From the NCBI GenBank assembly GCA_948567375.1, contig OX419758.1, positions 45,957,473 through 46,021,472 on the forward strand: a stretch of DNA of 64,000 nt, in the 5' to 3' direction. Shown piece by piece: positions 24,340 to 36,069 of this stretch; position 1 is the first letter of the stretch; every line of letters begins with the position of its first letter. The translations under genes were made by a program, and so were the position numbers. Under the pieces are notes generated by a model. It was not told where the DNA came from, made no database searches, and saw only the letters and a list, made by a program, of their open reading frames with translations. Source of the DNA: Lunularia cruciata (taxonomy: Eukaryota; Streptophyta; Marchantiopsida; Lunulariales; Lunulariaceae).

Positions 24340-25879
24340 GGTGTAAAGCACTAGGTAAAAATCCAAGATCTTTAGACATATTAGTCAACATATCTAACAC
24401 CAACAGCCCGCGTAGTTCTCACTACTTTATATATTACACATTCTATTCTTGTATAATACGGATGCTTGCTGTTTAACTGCATGGGACACACTCGGTTTTT
24501 GAGTCTCTCTTACCACCTCACGCAAACAATGTTTCTCGTTCTCTCACACTCCACTAATGTTATTTCTTGCCTGTTCCTATTCTTCAGTTATCTTTCTGTT
24601 CTCCTCTTCCTACTCTGTACCATCTTTTTCTTCTGGAAGTATCTTTCTCGCTCATGCTATTTTTCTCATGGCCAGCTTGTAATTTGGCTTTATTTGGTTC
24701 TCTATTAATCAATATTTTCTTTCAGGTATTACCAAGGTGCGTCTCGAAATCTTTTTCCTCGCTCGTGTAGTCAACTATTTATCCTTTTTTCGTACATGGT
24801 TTTTATTCCGCATTTTCAATACTTAGTTTCTTCTAATTTCCTCCTTAACGCCTACTTACTCTCTTGGCTTTACAGAAATTCTTATATGGCCTTGTTGGTT
24901 TCACTTCTACCATTTTTGAAAAATATTATTAGAAGCAACCGAGTTTGCCTTGGCATTCATGAGTTTTTAAACAAAAATTAGATGGTTGCCCAACTACATC
25001 CGCATTGTGTTAGGCATGGAAGAAGTCATGAGTGAATTCGTGAAAGCTTACTATCATCTGTCTACTTCCCCTTCAGTATTTAATGTTCTAGGATTTATAT
25101 TTTCATTGAGCATAGTGCAATATACACTATAGTGTCCTCCCACGCTTCGCTCCAACCAGCCAAGACACCATCCGCTCCTCACTCTCTGCGCTTTACCCCA
25201 CCCATCATCAACTAAAGGTTTGGTTTTGCTCTTTGCTCGATGTTTCTCTATTTTATGGTTCTCCTCTTCTTTCATTTTCAAATTTTTAATGGTTAGAGGG
25301 TTTCAGAAGTAGTTTTGATAGATGTCTACGGGATAAATAACAAACTTTGGAACTATTTTTAGTGAACTCTGTAAGGAGATGAGGTGCTAATAAATGAATG
25401 CTTCTTAAATTGTCATATATCACATGCAATTTGCATTCATTTATAAAATTCAGACGCTATATTACAGATGTTTAGGATTTCCGCAGTCAAATAAATGATT
25501 GTCAAAAGAGATGATGTGGCTTCTTGAGAGAGTTGCGACGTTTTTTTGGTGGGTGATTCTTAGTATGTGATTTATGAAAAAAATTGGTGGATCCAAAATG
25601 CCGCTCTCAACTATTCAAATTCAAATTCACCATCTGCAAATGCGAATGTTATGTGCAAATGCTCCTATAAGTAAACTAAACCGGTGGGTTTTGTAGTTTT
25701 GTGTTGGTGTATTGGTTCATTTTCATAGATTAGTGCAGTGAGGGAGATAGTGCAAGTTATGGAAAATGATTTGCATCGTCTTGCAAAAACCAAGAAATTA
25801 ATTGGAGGTTGAGGAATTTACTCCAAAGGGACAAAAATTTTTTAGCAAAAATCTGATTGCAATGCAGGCTCACATTTGG
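24340..25879. other. AT-rich intergenic DNA
   Basis: Pyrimidine-rich on the plus strand between 24.4 and 25.0 kb, with several short frames rich in Leu, Ser and Phe that reflect base composition. No gene or element was recognised. Confidence 0.4.
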
Positions 25880-26240
25880 ATGCAAAATCAATGAGCACTA
25901 TCAAGAAACTACCAGCGGCAACAAGCGGCTATAGGCGCCAACGAGCTTCAAGCTGTGGGCACCATTGGGCGGTTGTGAGTGGCGATGAGTGGCTACGAGC
26001 TGCAACAAGCAGCGATGAGTAACAACGAGCAACGATGAGCAACAACGAGCAACGACGAGCAACAACCAGCAAAATCCCATTTAATCCTAAATTAACACAT
26101 TATTGAGCGGCTACCAATAGCAATGAGCAACTACCAGCGGCAACGAGCAGCTACAAGCACCATCAAGCAGCTACAAGCAACGACGAGCAACTATGAGCAA
26201 AATCTCATTTAATCCTAAATTAACACACTACACCAGGTAG
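25880..26240 (+). repeat. GAGCAAC minisatellite
   Basis: Degenerate tandem repeats of about 10 bp (consensus AYGAGCAACR) cover this stretch, most regular at about 26000-26075. A larger unit ending CATTTAATCCTAAATTAACA occurs twice (ending near 26100 and 26225), so short repeats are nested in a duplicated block of roughly 125-145 bp. Confidence 0.85.
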
Positions 26241-27500
26241 CAACAGGTGCAAACCATATTCACCCTAAACCAGAAACTTTATTAACCCTAATATGTAATT
26301 AATGCATTATGGTGTGACAATGAAAAACTCCATATGCCTTATTTTCTATGAACCACCTCTTATGGAGTTTGCTAATAATAAGGAACTTGGCCAGAACTCA
26401 GTAGTGTGACTCTTTCTTCCTCCCGCCTGCACCCCATACCAATCTAGTCAACACTTTGCAATAATCTACATGAAAATATATGGAACTTCATAAATCTATT
26501 TTTGAAACCCCTATTGTCTTGCTTGTTATTACATAATGTATATTAGTTCTCTTTCAATTTCTGATGCTTAATTGGTTGTGTCTTGCCTGTTATTACATGA
26601 TGTATATTAGCTCTGTAGATGTTACTTATGATATGTGTCAATTATGTCTACTTATTTAAATGCTACTTATCTTTGTATGGTCAGATTTACTCAATTTCCA
26701 TTTCCTTAGATGCAATTCATTCGATATGTGGGTGCTCATACTTACACTTCATATGCAGCTCATATTCACATTCTCTGTTCTAGACTTAATGGGTTATGGA
26801 TTCTCTTTTGAAGAACAAGAATCCCATAAAGTTTAGTGAATGACTTCTACTCCCATTTTAAATATCACCTCGTTGGCACATTGAAAGTGCATTGTGTTGC
26901 TCGTGTTCAACATCCATCCTTGTTTGGAAAGAAGTTGGAAATTTTGTTTCTTTTGGAACTAGCAGAGTCCAATTACACTAGAGGTTAGGCCAGATAAAGG
27001 CAATAAATCTTACGTTCTTTTAACACCGATTCTTATTTCAATAGAGACTATTTACTAGGTTCTCAGGGTTTAAGTTTATTTTGCTTCGATCATGCTTTTA
27101 TTAAAAGTAGTCCTTGCTAAAAGCAGCATGAGTTCTCTCTACTTATCACCAGTTGACTAAATTCTTCTTTCTTTTATGGGCATACTTCTCGGCTTTTGTC
27201 ATTGTATACTATTCCAAGTTGACTAGATTCTTATTTCCTTATACGCTGACTTCTCAGCAATATTCATTGTTCTGTTCTGACTAGTTTTGAATCGCACTAT
27301 TTTTATCTCTTTGACCATCCATTCTCTTTGTGCACTTTTTCACTTACTTCAGCAAAAGTGGCATTACACTTGAGAGATGTCATCATTACTGAAATAAGTG
27401 AAATAATGTTCAGAGAAAATGGTAGAAAGGGAAAATGTGGTAAGTAATTGTAGAAAGAAGAGCTTAATGTTAATTAAAAAATTTATTTAGGAAGGTGACC
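26241..27500. other. AT-rich intergenic DNA
   Basis: No gene was recognised. A short duplicated phrase (TTGTTATTACATAATGTATA and a close copy about 65 bp later, near 26520-26615) is the only local structure noted. Confidence 0.4.
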
Positions 27501-27504
27501 ACAA

Positions 27505-27619
27505 AAAAAATGAAGGATGGGAAGACTCCGTCAAGCCATACAAGGGAGAGACAAAAAAGGTAAAATGGTGCTAAGCCCCAATAGAATCTATATGAGAAAT
27601 CTGCCCTACCACACGTAAG
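27505..27619 (+). repeat. Element X copy 2, left part
   Basis: Words GAAGGATGGGAAGACTCCG, GAGAGACAAAAAAGG and AAAATGGTGCTAAGCCCCAA are the left half of the same repeat as at 21.5 kb. It is interrupted at 27619 by the left LTR of the Ty3/gypsy element, and its continuation resumes at 34918. Confidence 0.75.
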
Positions 27620-28355
27620 TGTAATACTCTGAGGACAAGAGAAGAGAGAAAACATAGATTTCACATTCAATCATTTGACGCCCCAAAGGAGCACCTTCTC
27701 TTTATTATATACACCAAGAGGATCTCCTCCAAGGAAGCTCCACCATAGGATTAGGCACACAGATAGGTGACATGTCAGCAAGCTCCACCCTTTGGATTAC
27801 TTACTTGGATGGGTGACATGTCGGTCCAGGTCCTATCTGGTTGGTCAAACAAGCTTTGACCAGAGAGAATCTTTTAGAGAATCTTCTTGTAGGAATCTCA
27901 TAATAACGTGGGTATGGTACTATTAGAAAGCTCTCAATGAGACAAACCGTGGGAGTGAAGGCTAGCCTTCCCTCTATTAGGAAGGGGGAATCAACACATT
28001 TTTGCCTAATTCATCCGTTTAGGCCTCCAAAATTGCTTTCAAAGATTTCAAGCATATTTTGGTTCCTACTCTATTAGTAGAAGTCCCCTTTTGGTGATAC
28101 TTCTTTCTGATCTATTTAGTCCATCATGTGTAACATCATTCCAAATATAACCAAACTAATTTTCACCTTTAAATCATATGTCTAGCTATTGATTCTAAGG
28201 TCTTCAAGTCTATTTTGGTTTTTGCACTATTAGTAGAAGTACTCTCTTGGTGATACTTCTATTTGATCTATTTTGACCATCATATATAACATCATTCCAG
28301 ATGTTACCAAACCAAATTTCACATCTAGATCATATGGCTAGCTCTTGGTATTATA
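27620..28355 (-). repeat. Left LTR (3' LTR of the minus-strand element)
   Basis: Begins TGTAATACTCT and ends TATTATA on the plus strand. It carries two GGTGACATGT words and two tandem modules of about 150 bp toward its right end (each with CTATTAGTAGAAGT and ATAACATCATTCCA). It is collinear with the LTR at 34180-34917. Confidence 0.9.
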
Positions 28356-28371
28356 GACCTGCCTCCTTTTA
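28356..28371 (-). other. Polypurine tract of the Ty3/gypsy element
   Basis: On the minus strand AAAAGGAGGCAGG lies immediately before the 3' LTR, the expected place for plus-strand priming in reverse transcription. Confidence 0.6.
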
Positions 28372-28589
28372 AGATGCAATGTACTCATTGTGCAGTTGTT
28401 GGTCAAACGCTTGCACCAACATTGGTGCATGTGTCAAATTGGCAGTGGTCTCCCATGTTGCTTCATAGAGGGGGTACCTTTTCCCCTATACTAGATAGTC
28501 CACCCACGGATGGAGAGTACCACGTATGCATTTTTGGAGAATACGCTGCACTTCATATTCCTCCATAGTATCAATGAGTGTTGGACAAG

Positions 28590-31500
28590 GTCAAATGTCT
28601 TGTGTAGAATGACAATGGCCTGATCGGGGAGCATCAAGGAGCATCAAGGAGCATATCTATGTAGTAGGGAAACATGGAACATTGGATGGATCTTCATGTG
28701 TGGTGGTAGCTCAAAGTGATAGGCCTCAGCTTCGACTCGACAAAGAATCAAAGAAGGCCCAATAACGAGGTTTGAGCTTATAAGGTCCAACTAATGTGAG
28801 GTTGGTTGTCAATAGCCACACTTGATCTCCAACATTGAACTCCATGTGCCTACGGTACACATCAGCATACTACTTCTATCAATTTTGTGCAATCTGTAAT
28901 CTATGCTTGGCGCTCTCCACACCTTGTTGGATGCTAGAAACAAATGTGTTGACTACATCAACCTTGGTAGCCACTGGACAGATCTTCATCAAGCTAGAAG
29001 GTGTGAAGGGATGCTCACTATACATGAGAAAGAACATAGTGACCTGGGTGGATGCATTCACTGAATTGTTGTAAGTAAATTCCACCAACGGGAGTAGGGT
29101 GTCCCACCTCTCTTGCTCTTCTAAGGTAAAGCTGTGTAACATGTCTTCAATCGTGCGATTAGCTCACTCTGTTTGTCCATCTGTTTGTGGGTGGTAAGCT
29201 GTAGACATGGCCAAATTGGCTTTGAAGAAACCAAAGAGTGTTTGCCAAAACAAACTGGTGAATTGAGTGCCTCTATTGGTGATGAGTACTCAAGACAAGC
29301 CATCGTGAGAGAAGACTGCATCTAAGTATAATTGAGCTAGTTGTGGAGCGGTCACATCCTTGGTGGTAGGACATACATGAATCATTTTGTTGAGCCGGTC
29401 CACAAAGACCACAATGGAGTCAAACCCTGAGGTGGTCTTAGGTAATTCACAGACAAGATCCATACTCACTTGTTCCCAACGTTGTGTAAGAGTGGGGAAA
29501 AGTTGAAGTAACCCTGCAAGAGCTTGATTAGAAGCTTTTTTCTATTGACAAAGTAGGCAGTTATGCATGTAGTCCATCATGTTGTTGCTAATCTTAGGCC
29601 AATAGTAATGGCATTGGACTGCATCCAAGGTCTTGTCCACTCCGACATGACTTGCAATGGCCAAATCATGACATTCCACTAGAATGGTGGTGCATAATTT
29701 TGGGACATTTGGGATCCATAATTTGTCATCACAAAAGGTGAGTCCTTGGGTGCTAGTGATGCCTTTGGATGATTGTGCTTCTACAACCTATAGATTAGTT
29801 TTTGTAGCAGCCAGAATCTTTGGCCAGAATTCTGGGTTAATCTTAACCTCTACCACCAAGTTGTTTACCATTGGCATGGGGGTGAATGCATTTGCAAGTT
29901 GCTTCTTACCTTCCACGTAGGTGATTGTCATGTTGAAGCGTTGGCGCCACTCTACCCATTGAATATGGCGATGAGATAGATCCTTCTACGTCTCGAGGTA
30001 GACTAGAGGTTTGTGATCTATCTCTATTACAAATGCCTTCTCGCCCAGAAGTGGTTCCAATGCTTGGTTGCAAGCACAATGGCTAGCTCTTCTTGTTCTG
30101 TGGTGTGGTAGTTGCACTCTTTCAATAACAACTTTCAAGAGAAATATGCAAATGGATGCCATTCGTCATGCCACTCTTGTTGTAGGACTACTCTTATTGC
30201 TATGCCTAATACATCTATAGCCAACTTAAATGGACATTTTGTGTCATACCACTTCAAGATTGGTGCATGTAGCAAGGTGGCTTTCAATTCTTGAAAGGCC
30301 AACTCTTGTGTAGTTCTCCATGTCCACTTCTTCCCCTTTCCAAGTAGTGCCGTTAAAGGCTGTGCAACCTTGGAGAAGTCCTTGAAAAATCTACAATAGA
30401 ATCCCGTCAACCCCAAGAAGCTCTTGAGTTGAGTCTGATCTTCTAGGGCACTCCATTTTTGAATGACCTCTATTTTATCCGTCAATACTTGAATGCCCTC
30501 TACACTTACTCTATGTCCCAACTAGTCTACTTCAGACTTGCCAAACTCACACTTTGAGATTTTGGCATACAATTGATTTTGTCCTAGAATCTGGAGGACT
30601 TCTCATAGATGTTGTTTGTGTTTTTTCATTGTGCTATTGTATACTAAGATAATGTCCAAGAAGACAATAACAAACTTATCCAAGTATAGATGAAATATAT
30701 CATTCATTAGACTCATGAAAGTGGTAGGTGCATTGGTGAGGCCAAAAGGCATCACAAGATACTCAAAGTGGCCATACTTGGTTCAAAAGGCAGTTTTGTA
30801 CACATCCTCCTCTGCAATTTGGATTTGATTGTAACCGCTCCGTAAGTCCAATTTGGTGAAGTATCTTGCTCCATGGATTTATCAAACAGGTCATCCATGT
30901 GAGGTAAGGGGTATTTGTTCTTTGCTGTTTGCTGATTGAGACCCCAATAGTCAATGCACATGTGCATTGTACCATCCTTCTTTTTCACAAACAAGACAGG
31001 AGCCCTATATGGTGATACGCTAGGTTGGATGAGCCCTTTATGTAGCATCTCCTCAATTTGAGACTTACACTCCTCCAACTCATGAGGTGATGGGCAATAT
31101 GGGGCCTTACAAGGAGGTGTCTTCCCCAGGAGTGTCTCAATTTTATGATCTACTCTCCTTTTTAATGGTAATCCTGAGGATAGATCATCAAGAAAGACAT
31201 CTTGAAACTTATCCACCTCATCCTTCAATTTCTTAGGAATTTGTCCATCAAGTTGTGCACTCTCGACTTCTCTTATTAGACCCATGAAACATCTATCAGT
31301 CTTACAAACAATTGCCGTCCCTATGACATATAGAGGCAGTTCTTGCTTGTGTGATTTTTCTTTCACTCCAATGATTGACCATTGGTGGGTTCTCACTACT
31401 TTCTTCCTCCAATCTACCATAGGGTTGTAATGCTCCATCCATGGTATGCCTAAGATTGCATCATAATGAGCTAATTGTATCATTTGGCACTCAATTGCTT

Positions 31501-31720
31501 CCTGATATTCTCCTACAAAGAATGTTACCCGTCTAGGTAAGGATTCAATCCTCTTTGTTTGCTTGTTAAGTAACTCTACTTTTTCACTCCCATCTCTCTC
31601 TAGATCCATTCCCAATCTTATTGCAACAGAGTGAGACAAGAAATTCTTTGTTGCTCTTGGATCTATTAATACTCTCACTTGATTGCCTTCTAGAACTCCA
31701 TTCACAACAATCAATTGTGA
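28590..31720 (-). pseudogene. Ty3/gypsy pol region (fossil)
   Basis: The minus-strand frames give, in order, a retropepsin-like stretch with N-F-L-S-H-S (about 31.6 kb), reverse transcriptase with K-K-K-D-G-T and [10 protein letters not shown] (about 30.9 kb), the RT-RNase H connection with F-L-G-L-T-G-F-Y-C-R-F (about 30.4 kb) and an integrase part with V-E-F-T-Y-N-N-S (about 29.05 kb). The region is broken into several frames and is not functional. Confidence 0.9.
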
Positions 31721-31729
31721 GGTTGCCTT

Positions 31730-34100
31730 TTGAGATCTTTGCGTGTTTGTCTTCTTCCTTTCCTTGCTTCTTTGCTTCCTTATTGAGCCAATAAGGCCAC
31801 AAGGTACATTTACAGGTGATTTTTGTTTTCCAAAGTGATTTCCACCTCCTCTTCTTCAATGCACCTCTCTGTGTTGTTCAAAGATTGCCTGTATGAAGGC
31901 CAAGGGCCTCTAGAGAAATGAGCGTGATAGTTGGGAGATATGTGCACAATATGCCCACAATTGTAACAACGGCATTGTTCTCCTTGTGGGACTCCATCTC
32001 TTTGTTCTTCTACTTGTCCACGCTTCATTTGAAGCGGTCGTGCTCCTCAATCTCAAAATCAAAGGTTACCCAATTCCATTGGTACTGGTATGTGAGCCGG
32101 CATGTCTCTCACTCAGGATGAACCTCTGATGGCTATTATGGTAGCGCACCATGGACTAAGAAAGTAAGAAACCCTAACTCCATCATACTCCTCCAGGGCT
32201 AACACTCCAAGACTCAAGACATTGCTCACTAGAGAACTCAATGAGAGAGAGATAGTTGCAATGAAAGGATGATGAGTACTTCTTCACCCCTTGTTTGTAT
32301 ATTTGTGAAATAATTACGCACCAAAGTTACTAATTACCATAGTAACTCAAGTTACTAGACTAAAAGTCAAGTAAAGTCAAAAAGTAGAAAGGAATATCCA
32401 TTCACATGGGTATATTCCACTAGCATGTGATCTTATCTTGACCCAACCACTAAATCAAGGATTCCTTCACATGGGCTATCTTTGGACTATAGAAGAATCC
32501 AAAACAAAAAGGTTTGCGGGCCCAAGAGTTCTCAACTCTTTCTTCAAAGCCAAACACCTAGGAATAATACCAAGTCAACACACTAGAATCCAAAATAGTG
32601 GTGCTCATCTTTTCCATTTCCACTAAAGTAAGGTCCTCTCTATCTTAGCTATGACTAAATTTAGCTAATCATGACTAATGTTGAACCATCCTTTATCTCT
32701 ATATAAATAATATCTTTCAAGTACTTGTAATACCAAACTAAATATCACAATACCACACACATGCACAAATGGGTATTATAGGTCCACCCATGTGTGGCAT
32801 TTCTGCCCAATAATGTTGAGGTAGAACTACTCCTTCACCTCCACCCAATGCTCCGGCTATTCTCTGCGCACAAGCAATGGCTTCAAATACCATGCAAGGA
32901 TTTTGAACCATGACTTCTTGGTAAATCCGCTCCTTCAACCCTTGTTTGAAATTGTCGAGAGCCTCTGCTAGACTCATGTCGGTTATTGTGACTTGTAGAT
33001 CTAGAAATGCCTCAACATACTCTTGTATGTTGTTCTTCTATCTCAATCCTCATAGTCAAATTTGAGCCATCTGCACAAAATCCATCGATTGGAAATTCTT
33101 CAGCAATCCTTCTTGCATTTCTGTCCATGTGACCTCCCTTCTCTCTGCCAACATGGATCATTCCCAAGCATCATACCATGTGAGGGCTTTATTGATCAAG
33201 TACCCACATGCAAACACGCCTACAACATGCTCCGTGATCTTTGTTGAGAACAATCGGAAATATTGATTCATTCTCAAGATCTAATTTTCCACTACTCCCA
33301 TCATACACTACCCCTTATAAGGCTTGATGTTGTAGGTCTTCTTCATCTATAGTAGCAATGTGGCTTCATCATTGATAGGTTTCATAGGCAAGGGTGCCTC
33401 TCCAAGTACTTTAGTTATAGGTACTGGGTTTTGAGACGGCTCCTCTTCTTGCATTGCTTGATTGTTCCTAAGGATCTGCACTTGACTTTGTAATGTCTCC
33501 ATGGTCATCTTAATCTCTCAAAATTCATTCAATATCCCTTGCATCCCTTGCACCAGCTCTTGCAATTGCAGATCCACGGTTTGTGTAACACTCAATTGCT
33601 AATGTTTATGTCTATAAAAAGTCAATATGATCACTCTGGAAGGTGCACAAACTATCGGAACTGCCATTGGGACCTCAGAAGCTATCACTCATTGATAATA
33701 CTCCTCACCAAAATTCCTAATCACAAAATCTCTAAACATCACTTTCAGTCTCACTACATAACGGATTTCTACTTGAGTGTTGAAATGGAGAGGATTTGGG
33801 ACATTCATATTCATATCATCATAGTAGAATGTAGATTGTCAAATCCCACTCTCTGTCATATATCACCATAGGTAGAATCACCGGGTTTGGTGAGTTCATC
33901 ACCCTATCCATGAATTTTGCACCAAAGTGATAAACTAGCAATACCTTCATTTGCTCACGTTGGATGTACATAGCCTTGATATGGAATGGATTTGAGAATG
34001 GAAAGCTAGGTGCAAGAAATTGTCCTCCCAGTGCATCCATCCAATCTTCTCTCTAAGGTCTTTCCTAAGTCTAGCAATTACTCTATGTCTCCACCTCAAA
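31730..34100 (-). pseudogene. Ty3/gypsy gag region (fossil)
   Basis: Minus-strand pieces include a capsid-like segment (32738-32977, with A-L-D-N-F-K-Q-G-L-K) and, downstream near 31950, a zinc-knuckle-like C-Y-N-C-G-H stretch. It is broken in several places. The position between the primer-binding site and protease fits gag. Confidence 0.75.
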
Positions 34101-34166
34101 TTACTTAGTTTTAGTAGTTCGTGCTCTTCCAAGAGGGGTGATCCACTCTCTTGGATTAAAACACTT

Positions 34167-34178
34167 GCTCTGGTACCA
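34167..34178 (-). other. Primer-binding site (initiator tRNA-Met type)
   Basis: The minus strand reads TGGTACCAGAGC one base after the 5' LTR, matching the usual plant tRNA-iMet site TGGTATCAGAGC at 11 of 12 bases. It fixes the element's orientation. Confidence 0.8.
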
Positions 34179-34179
34179 T

Positions 34180-34917
34180 TGTAATACTCTAAGGACAAGA
34201 GAAGAGAGAAAACACAGATTTCACACGCAATCATTCGATGCCCCAATGGAGCACCTTCTCTTTATTATATAGACCAAGAGGATCTCCTCCAAGGAAGCTC
34301 CACCATAGAATTAGATACATAGATAGATGACATGTCAGCAAGCTCCACCCTTGGATTACTTACTTGGATGGGTGACATGTTGGTCCAGGTCTTATCTGGT
34401 TGGTCAAACAAGCTTTGACCAAAAGGAATCTTTTAGAGAATCTTCTTGTAGAAAACTCAAAATCACGTGGGTAAGGTTCCATTGGAAAGCTCTTGACAAG
34501 ACATACCAGAAGGGAGGCAAGGCCAACCTTTCTTTTGTTTGGGAGGGGGAGCTATACCTTTTTGAGGCCTAATTCATCCGTTTAGGCCTCCAAAATTGCC
34601 TTCAAAGATTTCAGGCATATTTTGGTTCCTACTCCATCGGTAGAAGTCCCCTTTTGGTGATACCTCTTTCTGATCTGTTTATTCCATCATGTGTAACAAT
34701 CTTCTAGATGTTACTAAACTAATTCTCACCTTTAAATCATATGTCTAGCTATTGATTCTAAGGTCTTCAAGTCTACTTCGGTTTTTGCCCTATTAGTAGA
34801 AGTACTCTTTGGTGATACTTCTATCTGATCTATTTTGACCTTCATATATAACATCAATTTAGATGTCACCAAACCAAATTTCACATCTAGATAATATGGC
34901 TAAATCTTGATATTACA
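34180..34917 (-). repeat. Right LTR (5' LTR of the minus-strand element)
   Basis: Begins TGTAATACTCTAAGG and ends TATTACA, giving canonical TG..CA ends over 738 bp. It pairs with 27620-28355. The two tandem modules near its right end would lie in U3, the promoter/enhancer side, because transcription runs on the minus strand. Confidence 0.92.
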
Positions 34918-35105
34918 CTAAGACATCCAAGCTATGCAAGTTGTACGGTCTACACACAATTGGAGCATCCAAAGAAACATCACCTTATGTGACTTCTCTC
35001 CTATGGATTGCTCCAGCCATTGCCCTCTATAGAGCAATGGACACACACTCTCTTAAATATGCTACAAAGTATGAGAGTGAGAGTGGTACCCCATGGCGCC
35101 TAGCA
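34918..35105 (+). repeat. Element X copy 2, right part
   Basis: Resumes with CTAAGACATCCAAGCTATGC and continues with ATGCTACAAAGTATGAGAG, collinear with 21645-21820. It shows that the Ty3/gypsy element landed inside a pre-existing copy of this repeat. Confidence 0.8.
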
Positions 35106-35148
35106 TAATAATTAAAAGAGGTGAACAATATTTTCACGATTTGCCAGA

Positions 35149-35395
35149 TCAAAACAACGGTGACATTTTACACCTTCAAGCGACTCACAATTTTGAGCTG
35201 AATTGTCTCTCAACTTGAGGAGTACTTTTCCACTCTTGTGACATCTTACACCTATTTAACCACAATTCCAAACAAAACAATGGTAGCATCTCACACCTTT
35301 CAAGCAACTCATAATTGTCTTTCATCCCAAGAAGCACTTTGCACACAGATGACATCTTACATCTATTTAGTGACTATATCTCATATCTCTTGAGA
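35149..35395 (+). repeat. Degenerate tandem repeat of about 120 bp
   Basis: Two diverged units share CAAAACAA(C/T)GGT, TCACA(C/A)CTTTCAAGC-like words, CAACTCA(C/T)AAT and GTGACATCTTACA. A related but weaker stretch lies at about 38.63-38.75 kb. Non-coding. Confidence 0.55.
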
Positions 35396-36069
35396 AGACA
35401 CAACTAATTTTGAGTTGTATCTTCTCTCAACTTGGGGAACATTTACTTGGGTAGAATTGATGGCCCTTTTTCCACACCCGCATCCTTATATCCTACTTGT
35501 CTAATGATTGATACCATTACCATTTTGTGGAGGTTAAGGGATTTTGAGAGAAGTTCTCACATGTTTCCATTGATCCTTATCCCATGTTTTGGAGGAAAAA
35601 GAACCTTAGGATCATTCACATGGGTGATGATTTCTCCTTGAATCCATCAAGGAGGACAAAGGTGAAAGTCATCTACCACATTTCCTCTTTGGCTGGGAAG
35701 TTTGGGAGAGTGTGGAGACAAGAGAGTAGAAGGAGAGATGTGAGAAGAAAGATATACATTTTCTGAGTGCTCTCTAGCATATAGCACTTGAATGAATAAT
35801 TGATTCTATTTGTTTTTGAATTTTGGTTCCATTGGTACATAGATTGAAGACTATGGAGAATTGAGTAGAAAGTTATAAGAATTTTTAGGTTTTTTAGGGT
35901 TTAGAGTGATCATTACACATTGAGAGTGATGGCTCAGGAATTTTTGTTTCTAATCTCTTGTTTTCATGATTAAATTCCATGGGAACTTAATTTGAAAACT
36001 TTTGAGTTGTAAATTGAAAGTTATGAGAGTTTATAGTTTTTACTATTTGGAGAGATTGTATTTTCTCAT
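35396..36069. other. Intergenic DNA
   Basis: No gene was recognised; short frames only. It may contain the untraced 5' part of LINE copy C. Confidence 0.35.

Larger units (their letters stand above)
27620..34917 (-). mobile_element. Ty3/gypsy LTR retrotransposon, full length but decayed (fossil)
   Basis: A 7298-bp element read on the minus strand. It has LTRs of about 736-738 bp at both ends, a primer-binding site next to the right LTR, a purine-rich tract next to the left LTR, gag at about 31.8-34.1 kb, and protease, reverse transcriptase, RNase H and integrase in that order down to about 28.6 kb (Ty3/gypsy order). The flanks GTAAG (27615-27619) and CTAAG (34918-34922) are a near-match target duplication. 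The two LTRs differ at very roughly one base in twelve over the stretch compared by eye, so the insertion is not recent. The coding part is spread over several frames with multiple breaks. Confidence 0.92.

Noticed and set aside
25980-26240. Possible CRISPR-like array of short repeats
   Set aside because: Units are degenerate 10-bp tandem repeats without spacers in eukaryotic DNA; a minisatellite.
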